Shown here piece by piece: positions 26,959 to 37,387 of a stretch of DNA of 64,000 nt (positions are counted from its first letter, which is position 1; each line of letters begins with the position of its first letter). The stretch lies in the NCBI RefSeq assembly GCF_028747205.1, contig NZ_CP112880.1, positions 6,014,001 to 6,078,000 of the forward strand, written 5' to 3'. This DNA is from Streptomyces sp. CA-278952. Its GTDB lineage: Bacteria; Actinomycetota; Actinomycetes; Streptomycetales; Streptomycetaceae. Below the pieces are notes generated by a model. That model was not told the origin of the DNA, did no database searches, and was given only the letters and a program-made list of their open reading frames with translations. A program made the translations under genes and the position numbers.

Positions 26959-27765
26959 TCAGCCCACCGCGCAGCCCGGGTCCTGCTCGTCGAAGAGGCC
27001 CCGCCAGAAGCGGTACAGGTCGTAACCGCAGTACCGCTGGAACTCCTCGACGCCCAGTCCCCGCAGCAGCGCGTGGATCGCGTCGAAGAACGCGATGTTC
27101 ACCTCGGGGATCCACAGGATCGCGAACACCGCGATCAGCCCGAACGGCGCGATCGGCTCCACCCGGCGGCGGATCCGGTACGAGAGCCAGGGCTCGATCA
27201 CCCCGTACCCGTCAAGGCCCGGGATCGGCAGGGAGTTCAGGATCGCCGCCGTCACCTGGAGCATCGCCAGGAACGCCAGCGCGTAGCGGAAGGCGAGCGG
27301 CACCCCGTCGAGCGCGTCCAGCCAGAACGGGGCCGTGCACACCACCGCGAACGCCACGTTCGTCAGTGGGCCCGCCGCCGAGATCAGACTGTGCTTCCAG
27401 CGGCCGTGGATCCGGCCGCGCTCGATGTACACCGCGCCGCCGGGCAGCCCGATCCCGCCCATGATCACGAAGAGCACCGGCAGCACGATGCTGAGCAGCG
27501 CGTGCGTGTACTTCAGCGGGTTGAGCGTCAGATAACCCTTGGACCCGACCGAGAGGTCCCCGCTGTGCAGCGCGGTCCGGGCGTGCGCGTACTCGTGCAG
27601 ACAGAGCGAGACGATCCAGGCCCCGGTGACGAACAGGAACACCGCGAAGCCGGTGGCGTCCGCGAAACCCGTCCACACCGCCCAGCCCGCGACCGCGGTG
27701 ACGGCGGCGATACCGAGGAAGACCGGGCTGATTCTCCGGTCGCCGCGGGTGGCTGCGGTGGTCAT
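26959..27765 (-). CDS. Site-2-protease-like (M50 family) membrane metalloprotease
   Basis: This 268-aa membrane protein has five to six hydrophobic helices. 'CLHEYAHARTAL' near residue 55 is the zinc-binding HEXXH motif. The second M50 motif seems to be 'LNSLPIPGLDGYGVIEPWL', where NxxPxPxLDG carries the third ligand Asp. M50 proteases cut membrane-bound regulators or signal peptides, but no anti-sigma factor is visible here. The start ATG 27765 gives a cytosolic basic N terminus. Many Streptomyces have such a stand-alone copy of unknown target. Confidence 0.87.
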   Translation of the reverse strand: MTTAATRGDRRISPVFLGIAAVTAVAGWAVWTGFADATGFAVFLFVTGAWIVSLCLHEYAHARTALHSGDLSVGSKGYLTLNPLKYTHALLSIVLPVLFVIMGGIGLPGGAVYIERGRIHGRWKHSLISAAGPLTNVAFAVVCTAPFWLDALDGVPLAFRYALAFLAMLQVTAAILNSLPIPGLDGYGVIEPWLSYRIRRRVEPIAPFGLIAVFAILWIPEVNIAFFDAIHALLRGLGVEEFQRYCGYDLYRFWRGLFDEQDPGCAVG

Positions 27766-27939
27766 CGGCGTTCGGCTCCTGGAGTGAGGGGGCGGGGGAG
27801 GGACTGTACGGCGTGGGGGCCCGGCCGTGGTACGCGGGAAGGGGGATCGTACGGTCCGACAGAGCTGGAACGCCGGAGACCGCTTGTGGAGTTCCACCCG
27901 GTCAACGCCGCGCCCCTCTCCGTCACGGACAATGGGCCC

Positions 27940-30900
27940 GTGCGCTACTGCATCCTCGGCACCACCCGGGCACTCCGCGACGACGGCACGGCCGTCCCCC
28001 TCGGCGGCGCGCGGCTGCGCGCCCTGCTCACCGTGCTCGCCCTGCGCCCCGGCCGGACCGTCCCCGCCGGGGTCCTCGTCGACGAGGTGTGGGACGGCGA
28101 CCCGCCCGCCGACGCGACCGGCGCCCTCCAGGCCCTGGTCGGGAGGGCGCGGCGGGCGCTGGGCCGGAGCGCCGTCGAGTCCGTGGAGGGCGGCTACCGG
28201 CTCGCCGCCCCGCCGGACGCCGTGGACCTGCACCGCTTCGAACGCCTGGCGGGGGAGGGGAGCCGGGCCCTGGAGGACGGCGACGCGTCGAGCGCCCTCG
28301 CCCTGCTCGGGGAGGCCCTCGCCCTGTGGCACGGGCCCGCCCTCGCCGATCTGCCCGACCGCGCGGCGGAGGCGTCCCGCTGGGAGGCCCGCAGGCTCGA
28401 CGCGCGACGCGCCGGACTCGGGGCCCTCCTCGCCCTGGGGAGAGCGGGCGAGGCACTGCCGGAGCTGGCCGTGCTCTGCGACGCCCACCCGCTCGACGAA
28501 CCGCTCCAGGTCCTGCGCATCACGGCCCTGCGGGACGCCGGGCGCCCCGCCGAGGCACTGGCCGCGTACGAAGAGGTCCGCACCCTGCTCGACGACCGCC
28601 TCGGCACCGCCCCGGGCCCGGGGCTGCGGGCCCTGCACACCGAACTGCTCCACCAGGAACCGGCCGCGCCGCCCCCGCCGGGGCCCGCGCCCCGCCCCAC
28701 CCGGGGCACTCCGCCCGCCGTGGGCGCGGCCCTCTCCCCGGCGGCCCCGGCCCCCGCCCCGGCTCCGCCCGGGAACCTCCGGGCCCGGCTCACCAGCTTC
28801 GTCGGCCGCGACAGCGACATCGCCGCGCTCCGCGACGACCTCGCCCGGAGCCGGCTCGTCACCCTGCTCGGCCCCGGCGGCGCGGGCAAGACCCGGCTGT
28901 CCCAGGAGACCGCGGAGGCCGCCGCCGAGAGCTGGCCCGACGGCGTCTGGCTCGCCGAGCTGGCCCCGGTCGACGACCCGGACAGCGTGCCGGAAGCCGT
29001 CCTGTCCGCCCTCGGCGCCCGTGAGACCGTGCTGCGCGGGGCGGGGGCCGAGGAACTGCGGGCCACCGACCGCACCGGAGCCGACCCCCTCGTACGCCTC
29101 ACCGAGCACTGCGCCCCACGCCGGATGCTGCTCCTCCTGGACAACTGCGAGCACGTCGTCGAGGCGGCGGCCGCCCTCGCCGAACGGCTGCTGACCCACT
29201 GCCCGCAGCTCACCGTCCTCGCCACCAGCCGCGAACCCCTCGGCGTGCCGGGCGAGTTCGTCCGCCCCGTCGACCCGCTGCCGGACCCGATGGCGCTGCG
29301 TCTGCTCGCCGAGCGCGGGGCGGCGGCCCGCCCCGGCTTCCGCACCGACGCGGACGGGGCGACCGCTGCCGCCTGCGCCGAGATCTGCCGTCGCCTGGAC
29401 GGGCTGCCGCTCGCCATCGAGCTGGCCGCCGCCCGGCTCCGGATGCTCACCCCGCGCCAGATCGCCGACCGGCTCGACGACCGCTTCCGCCTCCTCACCA
29501 ACGGCAGCCGGACCGTGCTGCCCCGCCAGCAGACCCTGCGCGCCGTCGTCGACTGGTCCTGGGACCTGCTGGACGTCGCCGAACGCGCCGTGCTGCGCCG
29601 GCTCTCCGTCTTCGCCGGAGGCTGCTCCCTCGCCGCCGCGGAGGAGGTCTGCGCCCTGCCCGCATCGGCCGACGGCGTCGCCGTCGACTCCCTGGACGTC
29701 GCCGCCCTGCTCGGGTCGCTGGTCGACAAGTCCCTCGTCGTCGCCGTGCCCGGCGACGACGAGGAGATGCGCTACCGGCTGCTGGAGACGGTCGGCGAAT
29801 ACGCCGCGGAGCGCCTGGAGGAGGCCGCCGAACGGGACGCCGTCGAGCGGCGCCACCTGGTCCACTACCGGGAGCTGGCCCGGATCACCGGACCGCGGAT
29901 GCGCGGCTTCGGACAGCGGGAGGCCATCGCGGTCTTCCGGCGTGAGTACGAGAACATCCGCACCGCGCTCCGCCACGCCGTCGCCGCCCGGGACGAGCAC
30001 GAGGCGCTGTGCATCGTGCTGTCGCTGGCCTGGTACTGGATGCTGCGGGACCTGCGCTCGGACGCCCGCCAGTGGAGCGAGCTCGCCGCCTCGCTCGGCC
30101 CCGACCCCTTCGCCCCGCCCGGTGTCCTGGCTCCGGTGCTCATGGAAGGGCCCACCGACCGGCCGCCACCGATGGACGACGAACAGCTCGCGGAGGCGCG
30201 GCGCGGGGTGGCGCTGATCCAACTGGCCGGTGTGGACAACGCGATCAGCCAATGGTCGACTCCCGAAGGCAAGGCGCGCCTGCAAATCATCGCGGACACC
30301 TACCGGCCCGGCATGCCCCAGACCTGCCGCATGCCCGGAACGTTCTGGCTGTTCGCGGTCATGCTCACCGGCGACATGGACCGCTTGTTCGCGGTGCTCG
30401 ACGAGACGGTCCGGGCCTCCCGGGTCCACGGCGGCGAGTGGGAGCTGGGCTCCGCGCTCCACACCCGCGCCAACCTCCTGTCCAACAGTCCCGAGCGGGT
30501 GGCGGACGCGCGTGCCGACGCCGACGAGAGCCTGGAGATCTACACCCGGCTGGGCGACGACTGGGGCGCTGCCGAGGCTCTCTCCGCGCGGGGGGAGGCC
30601 AACGAGCGCGCCGGGGACTTCCTGGCGGCCCTGGACGACTACCGGGCCGCCGTGGAGTACGCGCGGAAGATCGGCGCCCAGAGCCAGGCGGCACTGTTGT
30701 GGGCCCGGTACGCCGGCGCCCTCATCGAGCTCGACCGGCTCCCGGAGGCCGAGACCATCCTGCGCGACGTCACCGAGAACGGGCGGGAGGTGGGCCACGA
30801 GGCGACGCCGATGGCCCGTATGCACCTGGGGTTCGTCCTCGGGCTCCAGGGGCGGGTCGACGAGGCGCGCCGGGAGGCAGAGCTGGTCCGCGAGGACTTC

Positions 30901-31341
30901 CGATCCCGCGATGTCGCCATCTTCGGCGGATTCGTCTACGGCGTGCTGGCCTGGCTGGACAACCTCGACGGCGCCCACGCCTCCGCCCTCGACAACGCGC
31001 TGATCGCGCTGGAGAGTGCGCTGGAGCCGCTGTCGATGATGGTGGCCCCGCAGATGCCGTCGGCCCATCTGACGGCCATCGCCCACGCCCTCGCCGGGTT
31101 CGGCGACGCCAGGGCGGCTCAGGACGCCGCCCGGCTGCTGGCGTTCCAGGCGACGCTCCTCCCGAAGGGGCACGTGCCGAGCGTGATGGAGCACCGCAGC
31201 CTGGTCCTCGCCGAGCAGGCCGCCCGGGACCGGCTCGACGACGACGCGGCATTCGCGGCGGCGTACGCGGAGGGCGGCGGCCTCACTCTCGACGAGGCCA
31301 CCGCCCTGGCGGAGACGTACCGGCGCAGCCCTCCGGCGTAA
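27940..31341 (+). CDS. AfsR/SARP-like regulator with BTAD, NB-ARC and TPR-like domains
   Basis: This 1133-aa regulator starts at GTG 27940, where 'YCILGTTRALRDDGTAVPLG' gives the usual first residues of the winged-helix DNA-binding domain (about 1-90). A bacterial transcriptional activator domain follows to about 240. An NB-ARC ATPase begins at 'FVGRDSDIAALRDDL', with Walker A 'GPGGAGKT' from residue 311 and Walker B 'MLLLLDNCEHV' from 396. The rest (about 700-1133) is helical repeat, TPR-like. This is the AfsR-type layout that links signals to secondary metabolism. It is far from the PKS and its target is unknown. Confidence 0.9.
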   Translation: MRYCILGTTRALRDDGTAVPLGGARLRALLTVLALRPGRTVPAGVLVDEVWDGDPPADATGALQALVGRARRALGRSAVESVEGGYRLAAPPDAVDLHRFERLAGEGSRALEDGDASSALALLGEALALWHGPALADLPDRAAEASRWEARRLDARRAGLGALLALGRAGEALPELAVLCDAHPLDEPLQVLRITALRDAGRPAEALAAYEEVRTLLDDRLGTAPGPGLRALHTELLHQEPAAPPPPGPAPRPTRGTPPAVGAALSPAAPAPAPAPPGNLRARLTSFVGRDSDIAALRDDLARSRLVTLLGPGGAGKTRLSQETAEAAAESWPDGVWLAELAPVDDPDSVPEAVLSALGARETVLRGAGAEELRATDRTGADPLVRLTEHCAPRRMLLLLDNCEHVVEAAAALAERLLTHCPQLTVLATSREPLGVPGEFVRPVDPLPDPMALRLLAERGAAARPGFRTDADGATAAACAEICRRLDGLPLAIELAAARLRMLTPRQIADRLDDRFRLLTNGSRTVLPRQQTLRAVVDWSWDLLDVAERAVLRRLSVFAGGCSLAAAEEVCALPASADGVAVDSLDVAALLGSLVDKSLVVAVPGDDEEMRYRLLETVGEYAAERLEEAAERDAVERRHLVHYRELARITGPRMRGFGQREAIAVFRREYENIRTALRHAVAARDEHEALCIVLSLAWYWMLRDLRSDARQWSELAASLGPDPFAPPGVLAPVLMEGPTDRPPPMDDEQLAEARRGVALIQLAGVDNAISQWSTPEGKARLQIIADTYRPGMPQTCRMPGTFWLFAVMLTGDMDRLFAVLDETVRASRVHGGEWELGSALHTRANLLSNSPERVADARADADESLEIYTRLGDDWGAAEALSARGEANERAGDFLAALDDYRAAVEYARKIGAQSQAALLWARYAGALIELDRLPEAETILRDVTENGREVGHEATPMARMHLGFVLGLQGRVDEARREAELVREDFRSRDVAIFGGFVYGVLAWLDNLDGAHASALDNALIALESALEPLSMMVAPQMPSAHLTAIAHALAGFGDARAAQDAARLLAFQATLLPKGHVPSVMEHRSLVLAEQAARDRLDDDAAFAAAYAEGGGLTLDEATALAETYRRSPPA

Positions 31342-31391
31342 CGCTTCTGCGCCCAGGCCCACTTGCTCGGGCCCGCTGCTCGGGCCTTCTG

Positions 31392-31412
31392 GCCCGGGCA
31401 CATGGCCCGGGC
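31392..31412. terminator. Hairpin between convergent genes
   Basis: GCCCGGGC at 31392-31399 and 31405-31412 with an ACATG loop is followed by CTCTTT on the plus strand. It lies between the AfsR-like gene and the convergent ABC permease gene. Confidence 0.6.
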
Positions 31413-31434
31413 CTCTTTGCGCAAGCCTTCTTGC

Positions 31435-32291
31435 TCAGGCCTTCTTGCGGAACTTGGACACCGCCAGCGGAGCCATCACCAGTGTGATGCCCGCCGCCCA
31501 GGCGAGCGTCACCCAGACGGAGTTCGCGACCGGGCCGCCCATCATCAGGCCCCGCGCCGCGTCCGCCAGATTGGACAGCGGGTTGTAGTCGGTGAACGCC
31601 TGGAGCCAGCCCGGCATGGTCGTGGGCGGCGCGAAGATGGAGGACCCGAACTGCAGGGGCATCAGCACCAGTATTCCCATCCCCTGGACCGCCTGGGCCG
31701 TCTTCATGGCCAGCCCGAGCACGATGAAGATCCACATGATGGCGGCGCCGAACACCGCCGACAGCGCGACCGCCGCCAGGAGTCCGAGCACGGACGTGCC
31801 CAGGGACATGCCGAGGGCGAAGCCCATCGCGAGCAGGATGGTGATGGCGACCATCATCCGGCCCAGCTCGACCACGATCTTGGCGATCAGCACCGAGGAG
31901 CGGGCTATCGGCATCGTCCGGAACCGGTCCATGACGCCCTTGCGGAAGTCGTCGTTGACCCCGGTGCCGACGGCCATGGCGATGTTCATGCCCATCATCG
32001 CCATCAGCCCGGGAACCAGATAGTTCAGGTAGTCCTGCCGGTTCCCGCCGAGGCTGCCGCCGACCGAGCCGCCGAAGACGTACACGAACAGCAGCGTGAA
32101 GATGATCGGCATCAGAAGGACGTCGAACATCGACTCGGGATCCTTCTTGATCTGGAGCAGATTGCGCCGCGCCAGAGCCCCGATGTGCCGCAGATTGGCC
32201 CGCAGACCGATCCGGCCCTCGTCGGCCACCGCCGGCTTCGACGGCGCGGCTCCCGCGGTCCCGGCGGGAGTGGGGGTCAGTGTCGTGGTGC

Positions 32292-32295
<4 letters not shown>
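31435..32295 (-). CDS. ABC-2 type permease (DrrB-like)
   Basis: This 286-aa protein has six predicted membrane helices in the ABC-2 arrangement. 'YLNYLVPGLMAMMGMNIAMAVGTG' and 'RFRTMPIARSSVLIAKIV' form the conserved loop-helix region. 'FTDYNPLSNLADAARGLMMGG' near the C terminus is the typical DrrB ending. It starts at ATG 32295, overlapping the ATPase stop (ATGA), so the two genes form an operon. The pair is the kind that exports doxorubicin-like drugs, but the substrate is unknown. Confidence 0.9.
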
Positions 32296-33305
<1,010 letters not shown>

Positions 33306-33383
33306 GTCCACCAGCAGACCAGCGCCCACCGACAGCTCGCCGACAGGCCGCCGACGCGGCCCGGAAACCGGGCGCCGGACGGG

Positions 33384-33420
33384 CGACAGCCCGCCGATGG
33401 GGGATGTCGGCGGGCTGTCG
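33384..33420 (-). terminator. Hairpin beyond panB
   Basis: Perfect 14-bp arms at 33384-33397 and 33407-33420 with a 9-nt loop lie about 80 bp beyond the panB stop codon and near the start of the divergent-side ATPase. They most likely end panB transcription. Confidence 0.55.
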
Positions 33421-33498
33421 GTGGTGCGGGAAATGGCTGGTGGGCGCTGGTCTGCCGAGGAAAGCGCGTCGGAAGACCCGTGGGTCAGTGCGGGGGCA

Positions 33499-34419
33499 TC
33501 AGTGGAAGGTGTGTTCCGGCGCCGGGAACGTGGAGCCGACGACCTCGTCCGCGAACTCCTTCGCGGCGTCGCCGAGCACCTGGCGCAGGTTCGCGTACTG
33601 CTTGGTGAAGCGCGGCACCTTGCCGCCGGTCAGCCCGACCATGTCCGTGTAGACGAGGACCTGGGCGTCGGTCGCGGAACCGGCGCCGATGCCGACGGTC
33701 GGGATGTGGAGCGTACGGGTGACCTCGGCGGCCAGCTCGGCGGGGACCAGCTCCAGCACGACGGCGAACGCGCCCGCGTCCTGTACGGCCTTGGCGTCGC
33801 GCAGCAGCTGCTGGGCGGCCTCCTCGCCGCGCCCCTGGACCCGGTAGCCCATCGCGTTGACGGACTGCGGGGTCAGGCCGATGTGGCCCATGACCGGGAT
33901 GCCGGCCTCGACCAGCAGCCGGATCTGCCCGTGGGACCGCTCGCCGCCCTCCAGCTTGACCGCGCCGACGCCCGACTCCTTGACCAGCCGGGTGGCGTTG
34001 CGGAGCGCCTGGACGGGACCCTCCTGGTACGAGCCGAAGGGCAGGTCGGCGACGACGAGGGCGCGCTTGGTGCCCCGGACGACGGCGGCGGACAGCATGG
34101 CGATCTCGTCCATCGTGACGGGCACGGTGGTCTCGTAGCCGAGGTGGCAGTTGCCCATGGAGTCCCCGACGAGCATGACCGGGATGCCGGCCTCGTCGAA
34201 GACGGACGCGGTCATCGCGTCGTAGGCGGTGAGCATCGGCCACTTCTCGCCGCGCTCCGTGGCGGCGGCGATGTCGTGGACGGTGATGCGGCGGGTGGAC
34301 TTCCCTCCGTACAGCGCCTTGCTGCTGTCGGCGGACGCACCTGCGGGGGAGGAGGTGCCCGTGGGGGAAGCGGAGGTGTCCGTCGGGGAAGACGGATTCT
34401 GTGCAGCCTGAAGCGACAT
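33499..34419 (-). CDS. panB: 3-methyl-2-oxobutanoate hydroxymethyltransferase
   Basis: This 306-aa enzyme transfers a hydroxymethyl group from methylenetetrahydrofolate to ketoisovalerate, the first committed step of pantothenate synthesis. A TIM-barrel is indicated by 'MLTAYDAMTASVFDEAGIPV' and 'VGDSMGNCHLGYETTVPV', and by 'VKLEGG', 'VMGHIGLTPQSV', 'VLELVPAELA' and 'GIGAGSATDAQVLV', all family motifs with metal and substrate ligands. The 45-residue N-terminal Ser/Thr/Pro stretch is not part of the barrel. A GAAGGAG site supports ATG 34419. It is divergent from the EEP-family gene. Confidence 0.96.
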   Translation of the reverse strand: MSLQAAQNPSSPTDTSASPTGTSSPAGASADSSKALYGGKSTRRITVHDIAAATERGEKWPMLTAYDAMTASVFDEAGIPVMLVGDSMGNCHLGYETTVPVTMDEIAMLSAAVVRGTKRALVVADLPFGSYQEGPVQALRNATRLVKESGVGAVKLEGGERSHGQIRLLVEAGIPVMGHIGLTPQSVNAMGYRVQGRGEEAAQQLLRDAKAVQDAGAFAVVLELVPAELAAEVTRTLHIPTVGIGAGSATDAQVLVYTDMVGLTGGKVPRFTKQYANLRQVLGDAAKEFADEVVGSTFPAPEHTFH

Positions 34420-34804
34420 GGCCGGTGGCTCCTTCGTCATCTCGAGGCGCCCTGACGGCGTCCCCGGATCCCTTCCATGGTGGCATCCCGCCCCACCACT
34501 CGGGAAGTGGGCCCGCACGTGTGTCCGAACAGTGGCGGACCGGGAAACGTTCGACAACACGAGACGGCTTCGTATCGGGAGGGCTCGCCCCTGTACGCGT
34601 GTGACCGTTCTGTCACAGCAGCCGCCCGGCCGGCCCCGTACCGGAACCCGGCGCCCCGCCTCCGTCGTCCTGCTTTCCGTACGGGCACTCCGTACGGTCG
34701 TGGGGTGTCGGGCGGGTCTGTGGGCCGACGGCCGGAAAGACGCCGCTCATCGCCTAGGGTCGAGGGCGCGGCGATGTGCAGGGCAAGGCAGTGAGGACAG
34801 CGCG
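34420..34804. other. Divergent intergenic region, 385 bp
   Basis: No gene is supported here. It must hold the promoters of panB and the EEP gene. One visible element is TGTGAC-N6-GTCACA at 34600-34617, an inverted repeat reminiscent of Crp-type half-sites but with the wrong spacing for the Escherichia coli consensus, so I give it little weight. Confidence 0.5.
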
Positions 34805-35830
34805 ATGGTGCAGGCGTACGGAGCGGACACGGACCACGGCAGCGCGGAGCGGCCGGAGGCCGGCGGGTCCCGCTTCCGGGGCCTGTGGGACCGGCTCAGG
34901 TCCGACCGGGGCGTCTGGCGGCGCGGGATCGTGCTGGCCCTCTGCTCGGTGCTGCTGACCCTGCTGATGGTCGTCCACGCGCAGATCCCCAACCGGCTCG
35001 GCAACCTCGGCAGCCTCGTCGAGACGTTCCTGCCGTGGGTCGCGCTCTTCATCCCGGTGCTGCTGATCCTGGGCCTGCTGCGGCGCTCGGCGACCGCCGT
35101 GATCGCGCTGCTGCTGCCCGCCGTGGTCTGGCTCAACGTCTTCGGGGGCCTGCTCACCGACAAGTCCGGCGGCGGCGGCGACCTCACCGTCGCCACCCAC
35201 AACGTCAACGCGGGCAACCCCGACCCCGACGGCACCGCCCAGCAGGTCGCCGGGTCCGGGGCGGACGTCGTGGCCCTCCAGGAACTCCCGGGCAGGCAGG
35301 TCTCCACGTACGAGAAGTCGCTGGCCGACCGCTACCCCTACCACTCCGTCCAGGGCACCGTGGGCCTGTGGAGCAAGTACCCGCTGGCCGACACCAAGCC
35401 CGTCGACATCAAGATGGGCTGGACCCGGGCGATGCGCTCGACGGTCAGGACCCCCCAGGGCGAGGTCGCGGTGTACGTGGCCCACCTGCCGTCCGTCCGC
35501 GTGAAGCTGCACGCCGGGTTCACCGCCAACCAGCGCGACAACAGCGCCGACGCGCTCGGTGAGGCCATCGCGGACGAACGGGTGGAGCGCGTCGTCCTGC
35601 TCGGCGACCTGAACGGCACGATGAACGACCGCTCGCTGAACGCGGTCACCGCGCAGATGCGCTCCACCCAGGGGGCGGCGGGCGACGGCTTCGGATTCAG
35701 CTGGCCCGCCTCGTTCCCGATGGCCCGGATCGACCAGATCATGGTCAAGGGCGTCGAGCCGTTGGCCTCCTGGACCCTCGCGGCGACCGACAGCGACCAC
35801 CTCCCGATCGCGGCCCGCGTGGAGCTGTGA
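34805..35830 (+). CDS. Membrane-bound endonuclease/exonuclease/phosphatase family protein
   Basis: This 341-aa protein has about three hydrophobic helices in residues 40-115 and then an extracytoplasmic EEP domain. That domain has 'LTVATHNVNAGNPDPDG' (Asn/Asp metal site), 'DVVALQELPG' (catalytic Glu), 'VLLGDLNGTMND' and 'TDSDHLPIAARVEL' (catalytic Asp-His at the end). This fold hydrolyses phosphodiesters or phosphate esters, and the membrane-bound ones are often annotated as phosphohydrolases with unknown substrates. The start is ATG 34805. A hairpin follows the gene. Confidence 0.85.
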   Translation: MVQAYGADTDHGSAERPEAGGSRFRGLWDRLRSDRGVWRRGIVLALCSVLLTLLMVVHAQIPNRLGNLGSLVETFLPWVALFIPVLLILGLLRRSATAVIALLLPAVVWLNVFGGLLTDKSGGGGDLTVATHNVNAGNPDPDGTAQQVAGSGADVVALQELPGRQVSTYEKSLADRYPYHSVQGTVGLWSKYPLADTKPVDIKMGWTRAMRSTVRTPQGEVAVYVAHLPSVRVKLHAGFTANQRDNSADALGEAIADERVERVVLLGDLNGTMNDRSLNAVTAQMRSTQGAAGDGFGFSWPASFPMARIDQIMVKGVEPLASWTLAATDSDHLPIAARVEL

Positions 35831-35913
35831 TCACGGCCACGCAACCGTCCGTTCACCGCACGGCACAAAACGTCTGCGACAATTTGTTCTAGCCGCATAC
35901 ATAAAGAAGACCC

Positions 35914-35948
35914 AGCCGTCGCCCGGCATCCACACCGAGGCGACGGCT
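35914..35948 (+). terminator. Hairpin terminator
   Basis: Ten-bp arms AGCCGTCGCC at 35914-35923 and GGCGACGGCT at 35939-35948 are followed by CTTCGTTCT. They lie about 80 bp after the EEP gene and upstream of the next MFS gene. Confidence 0.6.
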
Positions 35949-35993
35949 CTTCGTTCTGCCCCTGCCCGAGTGATCGCGAAAGGTCCCCTCCCC

Positions 35994-37265
35994 ATGCCCC
36001 TGGCTCTCCTCGCCCTGGCCGTGAGCGCCTTCGGCATAGGTACGACGGAGTTCGTCATGATGGGGCTGCTGCCCAACGTGGCGGACGACCTCGGCACCTC
36101 CGTGCCCACCGCCGGATACCTCGTGTCGGCGTACGCGATCGGCGTCGTCCTCGGTGCGCCCCTGCTCACCGGCCTCGGCTCGCGGGTCCCGCGCAAGCGG
36201 ATGCTCCTGCTCCTGATGGCGCTGTTCACCGTCGGCAACCTGGCCTCCGCGCTCGCCCCGGACTTCGGCTGGCTGATCGCGGGCCGCTTCCTCGCCGGCC
36301 TCCCGCACGGCGCGTTCTTCGGCGTCGGCGCGGTCGTCGCCGCCCGGCTGGTCCCCGAGGGCCGCCAGGCGCGGGCCGTCGCGACGATGTTCCTCGGCCT
36401 GACCGTCGCCAACATCGTCGGCGTCCCGGCGGCGACCCTCCTCGGCCAGCACCTCGGCTGGCGGGCCACCTTCCTCGTGGTCGCGGCGATCGGCCTCGCC
36501 GCGATGGCGGCCCTCACGCGCCTGGTCCCCCACATCCCCGTCGAGGCGCACCAGGACGTCCGCCGCGAACTGCGCGCCCTCGGCAACCGTCAGGTGATCC
36601 TCGGCCTGCTCACCGCCGTCTTCGGCTTCGCCGGGGTCTTCGCGGTGTACTCGTACCTCTCGGCCATGACCACGGAGGCGATGGGCTTCGGCACATCCTC
36701 GGTCACCCTGGTCCTGGCCCTCTTCGGCATCGGGATGACCCTGGGCGCCCTGGCCGCGGGCCCCCTCACGGACCGGGCGCTGCGCCCGACCCTGTACGGA
36801 TCGCTCGGCGCGCTCGCGGTGATCCTGGTGGTGTTCCCGTTCACCGTGCACGTCCCGTGGGCGGCCCTGGTGATGGTGGTGCTGCTGGGCGGAGTCGGCT
36901 TCATGACGACGACCCCGCTCCAGATGCTGGTGATGAACAAGGCGAAGGACGCCCCGACGCTGGCCTCCGCCTCCAACCACTCCGCGTTCAACCTGGCCAA
37001 CGCGGGCGGCGCCTGGCTGGGCGGCGTGGCCATCGCGGCGGGCTGGGGCTGGACGTCCCCGGCCCTGGTAGGCGCGGTGCTGGCAGTGATCGGCCTGGCC
37101 GTCGCGGCGACAGCGGGCTACCTGGACCGGGACCCGTCGCCGAAATCCCGCGTGGTGGCAGGAGGCCCCCGCACCACACCCCGCGAGCACCCGACATCAA
37201 GCCGGCCCGACACGCCCTCCCGCTCAAGCGCCTCCGGCACCCGGTCAGGCCCGCCCGGCGCCTGA
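35994..37265 (+). CDS. MFS transporter (AraJ/NepI-like)
   Basis: This 423-aa major facilitator has 12 helices. 'VSAFGIGTTEFVMMGLLPNVADDLG' in helix 1 marks the AraJ/NepI/YdhP (DHA1) group of sugar, purine and drug exporters. The start is ATG 35994 behind GAAAGG; an upstream GTG at 35970 would add eight residues. The hydrophilic C-terminal tail of about 40 residues, with Pro, Ser and Arg, is encoded by a region like the dispersed repeat at 24264 ('SGPPGA' then TGAGGACG), so the tail may come from repeat sequence. Confidence 0.87.
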   Translation: MPLALLALAVSAFGIGTTEFVMMGLLPNVADDLGTSVPTAGYLVSAYAIGVVLGAPLLTGLGSRVPRKRMLLLLMALFTVGNLASALAPDFGWLIAGRFLAGLPHGAFFGVGAVVAARLVPEGRQARAVATMFLGLTVANIVGVPAATLLGQHLGWRATFLVVAAIGLAAMAALTRLVPHIPVEAHQDVRRELRALGNRQVILGLLTAVFGFAGVFAVYSYLSAMTTEAMGFGTSSVTLVLALFGIGMTLGALAAGPLTDRALRPTLYGSLGALAVILVVFPFTVHVPWAALVMVVLLGGVGFMTTTPLQMLVMNKAKDAPTLASASNHSAFNLANAGGAWLGGVAIAAGWGWTSPALVGAVLAVIGLAVAATAGYLDRDPSPKSRVVAGGPRTTPREHPTSSRPDTPSRSSASGTRSGPPGA

Positions 37266-37387
37266 GGACGGAACCCGGAATCGTTACCTCGCTGACCTGC
37301 GGAGAGACTGCTGCTGGGATGCCGGAGCGAGTGCTGCGCAGAAGGAACCGCAGTTCGCTCGAGTGTGCTGTCCGCTGCTCGGTCGCC

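Noticed and set aside
34600..34617. A Crp-binding site (TGTGA...TCACA)
   Set aside because: The half-site spacing is 8 rather than 6, and the site does not fit the GTG-N6-CAC pattern given for Streptomyces Crp.
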